Source of the DNA: Phymatolithon calcareum
Taxonomy: Eukaryota > Rhodophyta > Florideophyceae > Hapalidiales
Reading direction: 5' to 3'
DNA: 64,000 bases
NCBI GenBank assembly: GCA_977006965.1
Contig: OZ345383.1
Span: 1,178,001-1,242,000, forward strand
Positions 42,337 to 54,008 of this stretch are shown in pieces. Every line of letters begins with the position of its first letter. Within the stretch, counting starts at the first letter, position 1. A program made the translations under genes and the position numbers. The notes under the pieces were generated by a model. It did not search any database. It was not told the origin of the DNA and saw nothing but the letters and a program-made list of their open reading frames with translations.

Positions 42337-43330
42337 AACCCAGAGACTAGAGCTCCAATCCTGGCTTCCCCTCAAGTGCACACTGCACAAACATACCAAT
42401 AAGATGTCGTGAACTTCTGAACCAACAACGCAGAGGAGCATACGCACTTCGTAAGGAACCTAGAGCGGTAGTGGTCGCGAAGACAGAGAAAGAGGACAAG
42501 GAAGAGGAGTTCTTCAAAGTGATCACGCCGGTACACATCCGCGCCGAGGAAATCAAGACAGAACGGGGACACGGTTGACGTGGCGGAGTTCATGCATCAC
42601 CGACTAGCGGGAGCGGCAGCGCTCGGCTACAACGGCCGTTTTTCCCGATCCGCCCAGCTCCTCGGTCTGGAACCATCAACATGCCTTATCCCTTGTGTTA
42701 GCGACCAACCTTGCATACGCCGAGTTTCGAAGATCTTCTTCCGTCGGGGAGATTCCCTTTCCCGATTTTTCTGCCAACTTGTGTAGTAGTATGATTTGTT
42801 TTGTTCCTGCGTTTTCTTGTTTTTCAATTTCATTGCATTCATGGCAATTGCCGAGCGGTAATTACCCTATAGCCTAGATTCCGGCCGACGTCGCTAATGC
42901 AGAGCTCTCCTTCATCAGCTGGATCTGCGATGGCTAAAATAAAAGCTTGAGTGCACCTTCCCATGCGGGAAGGGGGTAACCATTCTGGTGCCCAATTTGT
43001 AGCTGGCGAGACGCGCGCGGACGCGAGCCCAGGGGGGAGTACGATCACAAAGCAACGCAAAAGTCGATCAAGATATATCCTTGCTATTATTGAGGAAAGA
43101 TAATGGACTTTATCCGACTCTCTTCCGAGAAACTGCCGAAAGAAGCCAGCGAACGAATATACAAGCCCAGATGAAGAAGGTGTCGCTGGCACAGAGGTTG
43201 ATTCACGAACATATACGACTACTATCGACGCCGTTGTCCATCACGTAATCAATGGGAAGACCCGGAAAACATATGAGAGACCGAAAACAGATGTGAAGAT
43301 TCCACGCCAGACCATCAGCAATGCGATGTG
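42337..43330. other. Unassigned DNA, probably decayed copia sequence
   Basis: Lies between the copia gag and protease remnants and should correspond to the gag C-terminus of the same element, but no motif is legible. Confidence 0.35.
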
Positions 43331-43439
43331 TATGGTCCTTCATCCGCAAATCACGCAAAATTATCCTTCTGCTCCTCACCTAACACATACTTTGACTGTC
43401 CACAGTTCGACAATCTTCGTGCTGGACCTCAAGCTGACA

Positions 43440-43640
43440 CTGCCACCATGAAGTTCACAAGCAAATTAGCCAGAAGCGGAGGCGAAAATGCACAGAAGAT
43501 ATTGATTGACTCAGAGGCTTCGCAAAATTTTTGCTCCGACAAGTCCTTGTTTCAGAATTACGAACGGATCGCCAATGAGATAGTATCTGCAGCATTCGGG
43601 ACGACGCATATTCTTTGCTGTGGGATGATCTAGACACGAA
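43440..43640 (+). pseudogene. Ty1/copia protease remnant
   Basis: An open frame reads KILIDSEASQNFCSDKSLFQ then NYERI, matching the copia aspartic-protease start (usually DSGA[ST]xH[MI]...). The active-site Gly is replaced by Glu. Same strand as the gag remnant at 41.6 kb and the RT remnant at 51.1 kb. Confidence 0.55.
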
Positions 43641-44019
43641 TGGACGAAGGTCTCCATGTCGAAGCATATCATGAGTCGCAATTCCATTCTTGATGAAATT
43701 GTCTGGGACTTGAAACGATTGCGGGGCGATGTCGCAACGCGATATGAAATGACCCAGCTGCTAAAATGTGCCTTAGGGAACCCGCGGATGTGCCGTGATG
43801 ATATGCCGTACGCAATAGAAGCAAATGGTCTGAAACAGAGGCTAGAATGCGCCTTGAGGAACCTGCAGTCTAGCCACAGTGATATGCCGTACGCGATTGG
43901 AGCAGCTGGATCTGTATCTCCAGTTACTCGGGAGAGATGCAGATGATACGACGGGAAGAAGACTTAGACGGCCTTGTTTATTGTCTGAATGACGTTGATG
44001 TGAAAAATGATGATGATGG

Positions 44020-44255
44020 TGGTGAAGAATGGTGTGAGGGAAACTGTGGAACATATGATCCTACATTGTTCGGGTCGGGCTGTTAGTCGACAGAAATTCA
44101 TCGGCAGAGTTCGGAGCAAAACGGTAGCTGATCTGTGCAGAGAGAAACCCGTAGCGATAATCCAATATTTCAACGAACAGAACTTGCTCGAGAGCAAGTT
44201 TAGGCGTTAACTTAAAAATTGACGTCATCTGCAATAAAGAAAGAAAGAAAAGATC
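44020..44255 (+). mobile_element. LINE 3' end, third copy
   Basis: Encodes ETVEHMILHCSGRAVSRQKF and then RVRSKTVADLCREKPVAIIQ, similar to the C-terminus of the LINE at 21.1 kb, followed by GCAATAAAGAAAGAAAGAAAAG. It lacks everything upstream of the Cys/His motif. An ATGATG-rich run borders its left end. Confidence 0.82.
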
Positions 44256-44754
44256 AAGGATGGCAGGATAGGAAGCTATGCTGAACACATGGCTGAAAAT
44301 GTCTATCAAGTATCGAGTCTAGTATTGGGTGCACCAGATTGGTTGGTACACTTTGCGAGTGTTGTGTCGAGGCGACGCAAGAACTGGATGCACGGACTAT
44401 GACACTCTACACAGCCTGCATGTTCGGATGGCATCTATGTAGCATGTGCAGCAGAACAGTTTAACAATTCTCACACCCTAGAAGTTTTCTATCTCACAGA
44501 ACACTTTGATGTCCACATCTGAACATTTACTTCACCAATGTCCCCATATAAGAAGAGAAAGGTTTCTTTTTCGTGTATAGAACGACCTCAGTCGCGAAGA
44601 AGAAATTGTTTCCCATATCAGAACCAGCATATTTCGTTGCCATGGAGAGTGATCAACGACTTATTCAAGTTTATCCTTGATTGAAGAAACACGTTAAGGT
44701 CGTCAGGCGCAAACGTTCTCAAGAACAAAACGCTTCCTGGTATCTCCACGCTCA
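44256..44754. other. Unassigned DNA left of copy B
   Basis: Probably part of the decayed copia element that resumes at 50740, but no motif is legible. Confidence 0.3.
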
Positions 44755-44759
44755 TCAAC

Positions 44760-45168
44760 TGTGGGGTTGTGAATCACGCAGGAAGGCACACTGGTTTTGG
44801 TCGGGTTGTTCCCTGGCGGAAGGCTAAGGGCGGCGCGAAGCGCCGACCTTTATAGAAAAAACAATGGATCAAAAGATGACTTGGCAGAATGAGAAATGGA
44901 TCAATGGAAGAATCTGGAAGCAGCTTTGCGGTTTCCTAGCCCGCCACAGGCCCCGCCGAGGTGTTTACAGTGTAAGCACCTGTAAGCTGTAAACAGCGGT
45001 TCTAGGGTTTGCCCTTGGTGATCCTTTATGGTGTAAGTACGCATCGAAACCTATGGTACTGTAATTACTGGAATGTTATATGTAAGGGCTTGCTGTAAAT
45101 GCAAGCTGTAATTACAATTTGAAGGGAGTTATTTGCATAGCAGTATGATATTGTCGTTCGACGCCACA
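44760..45168 (-). repeat. 3' LTR of copy B
   Basis: 409 bp, ends TGTGGCG...CCCCACA in element orientation. It differs from the 5' LTR at many positions, which indicates an old insertion. Confidence 0.93.
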
Positions 45169-45178
45169 CCACTCCGCC

Positions 45179-46554
45179 CTAAGACGAGAATCGTCTCGAT
45201 TCTTGATATTCCTTGAGTGATTCTTGTGAATTGCGGAGGTCTTCGGAACCCTGCCATGTGTTTTCGTGGTCAGGATATCCTTTCCACTTAACGAAGTATT
45301 GCGTTTCTCCTCGGCGCTTTCGGTGCGCGAGGATATTCTCAACTTCATATTCTTGGTGGCCGTCAGCGAAAATGACGGCCGGTTCTGGGACAAGGTCTCG
45401 AGAGAACACGTCTTGCACAAACGGCTTTAGCAGGCTTACGTGAAACGTATCGTAGATGCCGCATTGTTTCATTGGTGCGGAATTGTCCAATTTGAACGTG
45501 ACATCGTTGATTTTCTTGGTGATAACGAACGGTGCACAAAACTTGGGGTGCAGTTTACGGGATCCCGTTCATTCTTCTAGAGAGAGATTTTTTGTGGAAA
45601 GCCATACCTTGTCGTTCACGGAAAAATTGTGCGGAAGACGAGACTTATTCGCGTATTCAGCCATCTTAGCATTTTGCTTCTGGATGTTTTAGTACGGGTA
45701 CTTGGTCGTATCCTGTATTTCCTTAAGGAATGCAGTTAAGGAGGGGTTGTTCGAAGAGAGAGTCTGAATCGGAATGGTTTTTGGATTGATACCGTAATTC
45801 ATGTAGAAGGGACTATATAGAGTAGTGCAATGAACGGCGGAGTTGTAAGCCACTTCAAAGTCTACTAAATGATCGTCCCAGTTGTTTTTCCTGAAATTTG
45901 CAAAGGCTCGGATCATTTCCTCGACCTTCCTATTGGCTATTTCGGCCTGTCCATCGGTCTGTGGGTGGTATGCGGTGGAGGGTGCAATCTTGGTTCCTAG
46001 GAGTTTGAACAGCGTTTTCCAGAACCTGCTCATGAAAATAGTGTCTCTGTCCGAAATAATTTTCTGAGGGAGTCCATGGTTTCGGTAGATGTGTTCCTTG
46101 AATAGTTTGGCTACTTGACAGCATCTACATTCTCGGGAATTGGTATGGAGCGAATCATCTTCGATAATTTGTCGACAACGTTAAGAATTCCAACGTTATT
46201 CCGACGCGTTTTCGGAAGAGGTGTTATGAAATCCATCGTGATGGTGGTCCACTTAGTATCGGGTGGGTCTAGTGGCTGTAGAAAACCAAAAGGCTTGTGG
46301 TTTCTTGCTTTAGTTTGTTGGCAGATGCGACAACCTTGGACATAATCGTGAATGGTGTCGCGCATGGATTTCCAGTAGTAGAACGGTTGTAGTCGATGCC
46401 TAGTCTTCGTTTCACCTAAATGACCAGTGCGTGGGGGGGTATGATGGTCATGTAGTATGTTCAAACGAAATTGTCCAATCGGAACACAAAGTCTCCTATC
46501 TCGATAGAGAAGGCCGTCCTTGACTTCGAAGGGTTCTTTTGGGTTCTCGAACAC
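45179..46554 (-). pseudogene. Copy B integrase and chromodomain
   Basis: Frames in order: zinc-binding HHCC part (HDHHTPPRTGHLGETKT ... CRICQQTK), catalytic core start TMDFITPLPKTRRN, a stop and frameshift, [26 protein letters not shown], a stop at TTKYPY, then the C-terminal chromodomain EYEVENILAHRKRR, YFVKWKGYPDHENTW. Confidence 0.88.
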
Positions 46555-46792
46555 GGCCTTAATTCGGGGTCTTGTGCGTATTCAACTCCGAACTTATTCA
46601 CTATGTCGGGCCCAGGTAGAGTGGTGGAGATAGAGTTGGCCTGGAATGTCTTCTCTAACAGGGATTTGAGTAAATTGTTAGCCTACTCGGAATTCTTTGG
46701 GGGGTCTTTGGGTGCTCTCGAAAGCGCATCCACGACTCTGTTCGATTTTCCTTTGATGTACGCTATGGAGAAATCGAACTCTACTAGGCGTT

Positions 46793-47806
46793 CTACCAGC
46801 GAACCTGTCTCGGAGACAGATGCTCTTGGGTTTGGAGATATCTTAGGGGGTGATGATCACTCTGAACTGTAAACTTTCGTCCATGAAGATAACATCTCCA
46901 TGCCCGAAGAGTATCAACAATAGCTAATAGTTCTAGGTCATGAGCGGCGTAATTCTGTTCTGAAGTATTTAGCGTACGGGATGTAAACGCGACAGTACGG
47001 CGTCCGCAAGGTCCGTATTGTTCTAGAACGGCTCCGATGGCTTTCTTTGACGCGTCCGCGGTTACGATGACGGGATATTCAGGGTGGAAGGTTTGCAATA
47101 CTGGGGCTGAAGTGACCTTCTTCTTCAGGTTTAGAAAAGCATGTTCTGTTACCTTAGTCCACAGGAATGGAACATCTTTTGTAAGCTATGTCAGCGGTTT
47201 TGATATCTTGGAACAGTCTTTTATGAAACGTCAGTAATAGTTCACCAATCCTAGGAAGGATTGTACGTCTTTCTTGGAGGTCGCCGTTGGCCAAACGTCT
47301 ATGGCTTTGGTCTTATGGGGGTTGATGGCTATGCCAGAGGGTCGCAAAATAAAGCCAAGGTACTCTACTTCCTGGGCTCCAAAACAACATTTCGATAGCT
47401 TAGCGTAGACCTTTTGCTTTCTTAGGAGTTTCAAGACTTTTCGAATATGGTTAAGGTGATCCTTCCATGTATCGCTGTAGATGAGGATGTCATCGAGGTA
47501 TACAGTGATGAACTTGTCAAGATATTCGGAAAAGACTTCGTTCATGAGTGACATGAAAGTGGCGGGAGCATTGGTTAGTCCAAACGGTAGGACTTGGAAC
47601 TCGAAATGTCCATACCTTGTTCGAAAAGCCGTGAGCGGAATGGATTCTTCGTCAAGGCGGATTTGGTGATATCCGCTTCTTAGGTCGATCTTTGTGAAGT
47701 ACTTGGCGGTAGAGATTTGGTCCAGAATGTCGTCTATGCGTGGGAGTGGATAGCTGTTCTTGATGGTAAGAGGGTTAAGAGCTCGATAGTCTACGCAAAG
47801 GCGCAT
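46793..47806 (-). pseudogene. Copy B reverse transcriptase and RNase H
   Basis: [60 protein letters not shown] (catalytic YLDD intact), FLGLVNYY then stop. RNase H: VIVTADASKKAIGAVLEQYG, VAFTSRTLNTSEQNYA, DHHPLRYL. At least two stops or shifts separate the parts. Confidence 0.9.
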
Positions 47807-47970
47807 AGTTCCATATTTCGTACTGATGAATAGAACAGGTGCTCCCCACGGGCTTGTACTTGGGCGGATGAAACCTTGGTCTATGAGGTCTTCGAGTTGC
47901 TTCTGTAACTCTTAGAGCTCTGCGGTAGACATTCGGTATAATCCTTTGTTCTGAGGGGCGCTATCTTCCT

Positions 47971-48765
47971 TTAGGTGTATAGAAAAATCTGAGCGCGCTT
48001 TGGGGGGAGTCCATTAGGCATTTTCTTTGGGAACACGTCCTTGAATTCGTTGAGTATCGTACGAATTTCTTGGTTATTTATATTCTCGGCGATCTCTTGG
48101 TTGGTCTCAGGAATTTTTCGGAGGACAACAGCATACGAAGGATAATTTCGTTGTTCATCTTTGGTAATTGCGTTCACGGAGACGAGGTTAGGCTTTGTTG
48201 ATTCAATGGCGACAATGGTATGATGTTTTCCTTTCTATGAAAAGTTTACTTCATTCGTGTAACAGTTGATAATGGCCCTTCTATTGGAAGTCCTCTTTTT
48301 TCCGAGGTATACGTCGTAATTCAACGGGCAGACGGCGAATCGGAGTTTTTCCGTACAACCACCTATGGTAATGGGGATGTTGTGTACGGTACTTTTCAGG
48401 ATTTGGCTTGTGCCATTAGCCATGGAGGCGGTTTTATCTGTGGTTTCAATGGATATACCGTATCGGGTGCAGAACTCTTCCGAAATGTAATTGAGCTCTG
48501 CGCCGTCATCGATGAGGATTCTTGCCGAAATGCCAGAAAGTTTGGCTCTGGTGATAAGGAGACTAGGGTTGGATGGTTCGAAGGGATCACTCTCAAACGA
48601 TTGGTTCTCGGAGGGCGTTTCAGGAGGAGGGTCAGGAGGGGGTGGAATAGTCTTCGGAACTGAAAGACGATTAGGGGGTAGATTGGAAGGTTCGTCTATT
48701 CTCAGTTCCTCTGGCCTTTTGGGCAGTTTCTCGGCATATGACCTTTTCCGCGGCAACGAAGGCAT
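47971..48765 (-). pseudogene. Copy B protease region
   Basis: Starts in the frame entered by -1 slippage after the zinc knuckle. Retropepsin ILIDDGAELNYISEEF and VYLGKK. TAG stop after NEVNFS, then the same frame resumes to the pre-RT segment. Confidence 0.82.
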
Positions 48766-49600
48766 CGGGCTTCTTTCATGAAGATCTCGCGCTCAGCCGG
48801 AGTGTGCTTCTGCAGCTGTATATTTCCAATTTCCATTGGGACGGGTGCTTGGACCCTATTTCCTTGTCGTTGGTTTCCTTGGCCTTTTCTGTTTCCAGCA
48901 GTGGGTTTTGTCAGTCGGCTGTGAAGGGATTCCACACGTTCGGCGTCGCGCATGGCGTCAGCGAGCTTGGTATACTCGTTCGTGTATAGTTCCATCCAGA
49001 TGTAGGACTTAAGCCCGCGGGTGTAGCGATCGATCTGCTCGTCTACGCTCATGCTCGGAATGTCAAGGATGATTCTCTGGAAGTCGTCATTAACGTGGCA
49101 AAATCCTTGAGCTGTTTCCATTTGGCGAGTTTATCTCTAGCAATCTTCTCTTTGTTTAGGGTTTCGAAGCGAGAGATCAAAGCTTCCAGTAGCTGGCTCC
49201 AGGTTGCGATGTTTCGACCGTCTTCAGTTTCCTTGTAAACAATCCACCATTCATGAGCTGGACCATGAAGGTAGCTGACGGCGATAGGTAAGCCCTGGTC
49301 GTCCGTCGAGCCGGAGAGGTAGTTGTTCATGTGAGTTGTCCAACTTAAAACCGAGTCCTTTCCCTTAAAGGGTTCAGGAGACTTGATTTTCGGCGGTTTA
49401 ACTTGGGTTCCGAGCTGCATCTGGGCATTCTGTAAGGCTGTCTTGGTTTGATTCAGATCGGTCTGGAGCGAGGCGATGTTTTGCTGTGCATTATTGAACT
49501 GTGCCATAAGGTTGTGGTATGCATTGGCAAGTTCTTGTAGTGTTGGAGGGTTCTTCTGGTTCTGTGGATTTTCGGGGCTGGGATCCAGCTTACCACACAA
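48702..49600 (-). pseudogene. Copy B gag
   Basis: Gln/Asn-rich N-terminus, capsid-like region FKGKDSVLSWTTHMNNYLSG, and an intact zinc knuckle CLRCRGKGHMPRNC. The start codon position seen in copy A is CTG here. One nucleotide is missing in the middle (near 49090), splitting the frame in two. Confidence 0.87.
48717..48723 (-). promoter_or_regulatory. Putative -1 frameshift slippery site, copy B
   Basis: Element-strand heptamer C-CCA-AAA in gag frame right after the zinc knuckle, four codons before the gag TGA. It fits X-XXY-YYZ. Slipping back one base enters the protease frame exactly. Confidence 0.55.
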
Positions 49601-49611
49601 GCAAAGAAGAT

Positions 49612-50175
49612 TTATTTAGGAAGAGTGAGAAGCTTCAATGATTCCTTGCACAAAGAGTTTGTGCTTCCGACTATCAACGTGCCTACGATAGTCTTCAGGG
49701 CTAGTGAAGGTAAGATCGCAGCACTTGTCGGGCTTGTAGGTCGTTTTGAGTTTGTGTCGACGGGTGAGGCGATGGTCTTGTTCTTATTTCTTGCACGAGA
49801 AAACCTTGCCGCACGGTATGCACTGGAGGGTCTTCTTTGTGTTGCGACGCTTGGGTCCTTGATGACGACGGTGGGTCTTTTGAATCCGGATAGACGTGGA
49901 GTCGGCGATGCAGAGGACCGGGCGTTGAGGAGCCGGTTGTTGCGTGGAGGAGACGGAGGCTCAGCGGGGATCGGCGAGGAGGGCTTGGGAGTTCTTGGGG
50001 TGGAGGGTTCGTGCGAACCGTCACACGGATCCGGCGTACGAGGTTCCCAGGTGTTGAATGGCGGCGGTGGAGTCTTGGGGATGTCGGAGAGCGGGGTCGG
50101 GGTGTTGGTGTCGGGGTAGCACGAAGGAGACGGCGTGCGGTTCAAAAAGTTAACTGGGGCCGCTGGTGAGCACAC
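49612..50175 (-). pseudogene. Copy B upstream ORF (Pro-rich, C2H2)
   Basis: The Pro-rich frame SDIPKTPPPP is open for 187 codons. The zinc-finger frame (LQCIPCGKVFSCKK) is out of phase through an 8-nt insertion and carries a TAA where copy A has CAG. Third-position differences from copy A confirm past coding. Confidence 0.65.
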
Positions 50176-50308
50176 AAGAAGTGATACTGGTTAGTACTCT
50201 GCAACTCGCAATCGCGCACACCGCTGGAAGGGTCGTGAACGACTGGGAGAAGAGAGGCTCAGCAGGAGCGCCAACTTACTCTTCGGTCTGGGTCCGGTGC
50301 TACCAAGC

Positions 50309-50734
50309 TGAAGGGTTGTCAATCGCACAAGTTGGCACACTGTTTGTGGTCGGGTTGCTCTCTGGCGAAACGTCGAGGGCGCCGCGAAGCGACGACCTTT
50401 ATAGAAAAAGAATTGGATCAAAGATGACTTGGCAATATGAGAAATGGATCAATGGAAGAATCTGGAAGCCGCTTCGCGGCTTCCTAGCCCGCCGCAGGCC
50501 CCTCGAGGTGTTTACAGTGTAAGCACTTGTAAGCTGTGTAAGCACATGTAAGCTGTAAGCAGCGGTTCTAGGGTTTGCCCTTGGTGATCCTTCATGGTGT
50601 AAGTACGCATCGAAACCTATGGTACTGTAATGACTGTAATGCTATCTGTAAGGGCTTGCTGTAAATGCAAGCTGTAATGAGAATTTGAAGGGAGCTATTT
50701 GCATAGGAGTATAATAGTGTCGTTGGACGCCACA
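50309..50734 (-). repeat. 5' LTR of copy B
   Basis: 426 bp. The inner end reads CAACCCTTCA instead of CAACCCCACA. It is followed by the primer site TGGTAGCACCGGACCC (complement of about 50290-50305). Confidence 0.92.
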
Positions 50735-50739
50735 TCAAC

Positions 50740-51100
50740 GGACTAGCGAAACAGATTTTCATCGAGACGGAGGAAGGACAGCAAGATGATCGAGTCAGTG
50801 CAGATACACATCTTATCCATTCGTAACTGCACTTCACTAATAAAACCCGTGTCTTTCAATGATCATGGCAACCCTCTCGATGCCCCTGCGCCGAGCTTTA
50901 TTTTCTCCAATATAGGCAGACGCAACCGAACACGAGTATAACTCACAGATCAAAAGAGAAACTTGGTCATATGTTCGTCAAGCACCGAACATTACTGACT
51001 ACCTTGGACGTTTCAAATCAATCTACTCGACGCACATCGACAGATACACAGGTGTAAATCTCGATGATACGCTCGCGGAAATCTGCCAGAGGCCCATCTA
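50740..51100. other. Right flank of copy B, decayed copia sequence
   Basis: Continues the DNA interrupted by copy B. No legible domain until the RT piece at 51101. Confidence 0.3.
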
Positions 51101-51279
51101 GACTTTGATGCTGAATCTTTTCATGCACCTGTCACGTTCGAAGAGAGCATCCGCCTCATTCTCGCTTTCGCCGCTTGCTTAAACCTGATCCTCGAGGGTA
51201 GCGATATCCCCAGTGTATACCTTTGCGGAAATTGATTTACCGGTTTACATGCGCCGGTCTACTGACTCGCATACAGGTG
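51101..51279 (+). pseudogene. Ty1/copia reverse transcriptase remnant
   Basis: DFDAESFHAPVTFEESIRLI, LAFAACLNL, and SVYLCGEIDLPVYMRRS match the copia RT order (FAPV...R...AFLNG-[ED]-L-x2-VYM). No further RT motif downstream is legible. Confidence 0.65.
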
Positions 51280-54008
51280 AAACTTCGGAATATGGACTGT
51301 AGTTTGCACCGATCAGAACTCTTCCGTTGTTTCCGAAGAGTGTAATGGAAGACGCCCGCTCCAGAAGAAAAACTGACAATGCTTAAGAGTCCCTGCTGAG
51401 GCCCCAGAGTCCATCTAAAATCGCTGACGAAATATCTACATGAGGAATATCTCTTGGTATCCAGTTTTCAATTCCCATGAGGGCCCAGAATCCAAAGCAT
51501 TCATTTAATATACCACAATCAATCCTCGACAACTGTATCTACAAATTTAAAATATCCTCGGTATTCTGAACACAAGTCCCCGTGACGGATACGGTATCGT
51601 CCAATATATATCGAAATATAAGTTCAACAGAATATGCGGTTTCAAAATATCGCCAAGAAGGCAGCCACGGTGCATGAATTAAATTTGAAAGAAACATCGA
51701 GTCACGTCATGGCGCGTTTCTGCGACTGACTGTCTCCATCATCTTCATGAGACATGGTCGACGAAATTGCGCAACCTTGTAGAGGACTGTGGGGGACTTT
51801 CACCGTGTCCCAGGCGTCTCATTCTCCCGCGACTAGGACAGTGATCCGTCCGTGCGACTGCCGTGAAGGGGCGTCCGATTATGGACAATCGGTTTCATCT
51901 CTTCCGCACGCTCTCTCATTCTCACTCTGCTCCTGAAGATCGTACCACATTCTTCTTTCCCGACTCTTCTCCGCGACAATGGAAAAACTCGGACTTGGAC
52001 AATGTTTCTCTCCAGGCTCGGTCAACTCATCAGCCCCGTGGGCTCCATATGTTCATTTCATCACCGTGTATATGATCTCTGTTCTCTTGGCGTCTGTGCC
52101 GAATATAACACAAGGGGTTCGAGTCAACGCCGCTGCAATACGCACCAGTCAGAAGTGCTTCACGTTCCATGACATGTAACATGCGCTAAGGGACTCGTCG
52201 GGATGGCATACCTTTGAAAACTTAGGCCAATTGAACTTCAACATGGTACTGTAACACGTACAGTACCGAATACGAGTCTGCTTGACATGGCGGAAACAAT
52301 TTACTGGAGCAGAACTGCGGGAAGCGCGGCTCTGGTGGGTCTCCACGTGCAAAGTCTCCAGGTACTACTGGCGATCTATCCAAGCCTCTATTCTATCCCT
52401 ATTTACAGCATCAAGAACATGGTTTTCTCAACTTTCGGTTCGGAGAACGTCCTTTACTTCTACAGCAGCCGTGCGAAACAACAAAATCGATGATATTCAT
52501 ATCACAATGATGATTTTTAAGGTCGAGATTCCTGCGTTCAGTATTAACTAATGGAACGACGTTACGTAGATCGAAGATTATTAATTATCAGTTTTCTTGA
52601 TACAATTTCGAGTAAAGCCCAAATAAATGTCAGGATCCCGCCACTAAACTTCTTGTTGCTTTGTTAATAATTAAAACATAGTCATCTTACTATCTTGACG
52701 CGACTGATCTAACAGGAACACGAAATTGCCTCTCGGGCACTTGATTACCGTTTCTCATTAAAGCCCAGAAATCGCTTTATCTAGTCCCATCCCGTTGGAA
52801 ACAACTGGATATGGAGACTCCAAACACGAAAAGAAACGACTTTGGAAGTACTCCGAAGTCCATATAGGTCTCTGTGTTTTTCCTCAACCTTCGAACTGAT
52901 ATCGGCAGGTCTGGGACAAAGGTTATATATGCATTCTAATAATATATCACTCCCGAAACCAAGGCATATTTGAACATCAAAACATGTGAACCGTCCCACT
53001 CGGGTCGAAGTAATACGATCAGCCGGAGAGCAAATATGGGCGACATTACTTGCTCAAATTGCGATAAGGTTCCAAAAATTAACCGTTTCAACTTGTTCAG
53101 GAGGAACGATTTGTAGAGACGGATGATCGTAAAGATCGGTAACGCCCACTATAGTCTGTGAGTAATTATGAAGCTGATAACTGCTATCTTCACTAGCATT
53201 GCTGCTTTGCGATAAGAGCTTTCTACAGAAGACATTAAGTTGTCTCAGTTCATCTTCATGGCATTCATCGATGACCATATACTACGCGATAAATCATCAT
53301 TTCATTTCTCTCACGCTCAGATACGACAATCGCGGTCCAATACAGGCGTGTGCATCACCGAAACTCTCTCGCCATGCACAAAAAAAGTCAAATTGTCAGC
53401 GAACGCCGTTGAAGCGAAAAATAAGGACTCTAGAAGTCTCAAAAGGAGCTGGAAATCTGGGCAAAACTCAAGTTTCAAATTGGTGCCGTTCGTACCGAAC
53501 CTAGCCATCCAGTCATATCCAGAACTCGCTTTGCTGCGATGGCGCTAATAATACTTGAAAAAGGTGTCTCAAAACTGAACAAGAGGGGCATTTATCCGGA
53601 AATAGAGCCACCCTTGGTTCTACAGCCTAGGAACTGAACCACTCTGCAATACGCTGGGCTGCACATATACTCGAGGATTTTCCTGGAAAAATCATGTCTG
53701 GAAGTCCACAAACTGCTTGAAGAAAAGCTGAGCGAGGAGAATTCAGGGAATGATAATGTGCACTACTCAACGGAAACGGACTTGCAAAAGAAAAACTTGC
53801 TCTGGCTGTTTCGTGAATGAGCATCGACAACCTTCTGAACCGCAATAGGGAAGAATCACTCTCGTTTGAACATCTTGTCAACTTTCCCGTGCGTGTGATT
53901 GACGAACGAGATAGCGCAGATGTAACACGGACAGCTCTCAAGAGCAGCTAAAGTCTTTATGGATTTCGACTGAACTTTTGGAGTGTGCGGGAATAGTGGA
54001 TCTTCATA
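51280..54008. other. Unassigned DNA between copia remnant and copy C
   Basis: No recognised gene. A hairpin GGTACTGTA-ACACG-TACAGTACC lies at 52245-52267. Minus-strand frames 53317-53508 and 53054-53278 look coding-like but unassigned. Confidence 0.35.

Larger units (their letters stand above)
44760..50734 (-). mobile_element. Ty3/gypsy chromovirus copy B, full length but dead
   Basis: 5975 bp, LTR to LTR, with a perfect 5-bp target-site duplication TCAAC (44755-44759 and 50735-50739). Order on the minus strand: 5' LTR, tRNA primer site, Pro-rich/C2H2 upstream ORF, gag, protease, RT with YLDD, RNase H, integrase, chromodomain, 3' LTR. It carries a lost gag start (CTG for ATG), a 1-nt deletion in gag, and stops in protease, RT and integrase. 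Nearly all are shared with copy C. Confidence 0.95.

Noticed and set aside
13993-44255. tRNA genes: several TTCGAATC-like words (for example near 14090 and 34618)
   Set aside because: No matching acceptor, D-arm or anticodon arm around any of them; several are simple palindromes.
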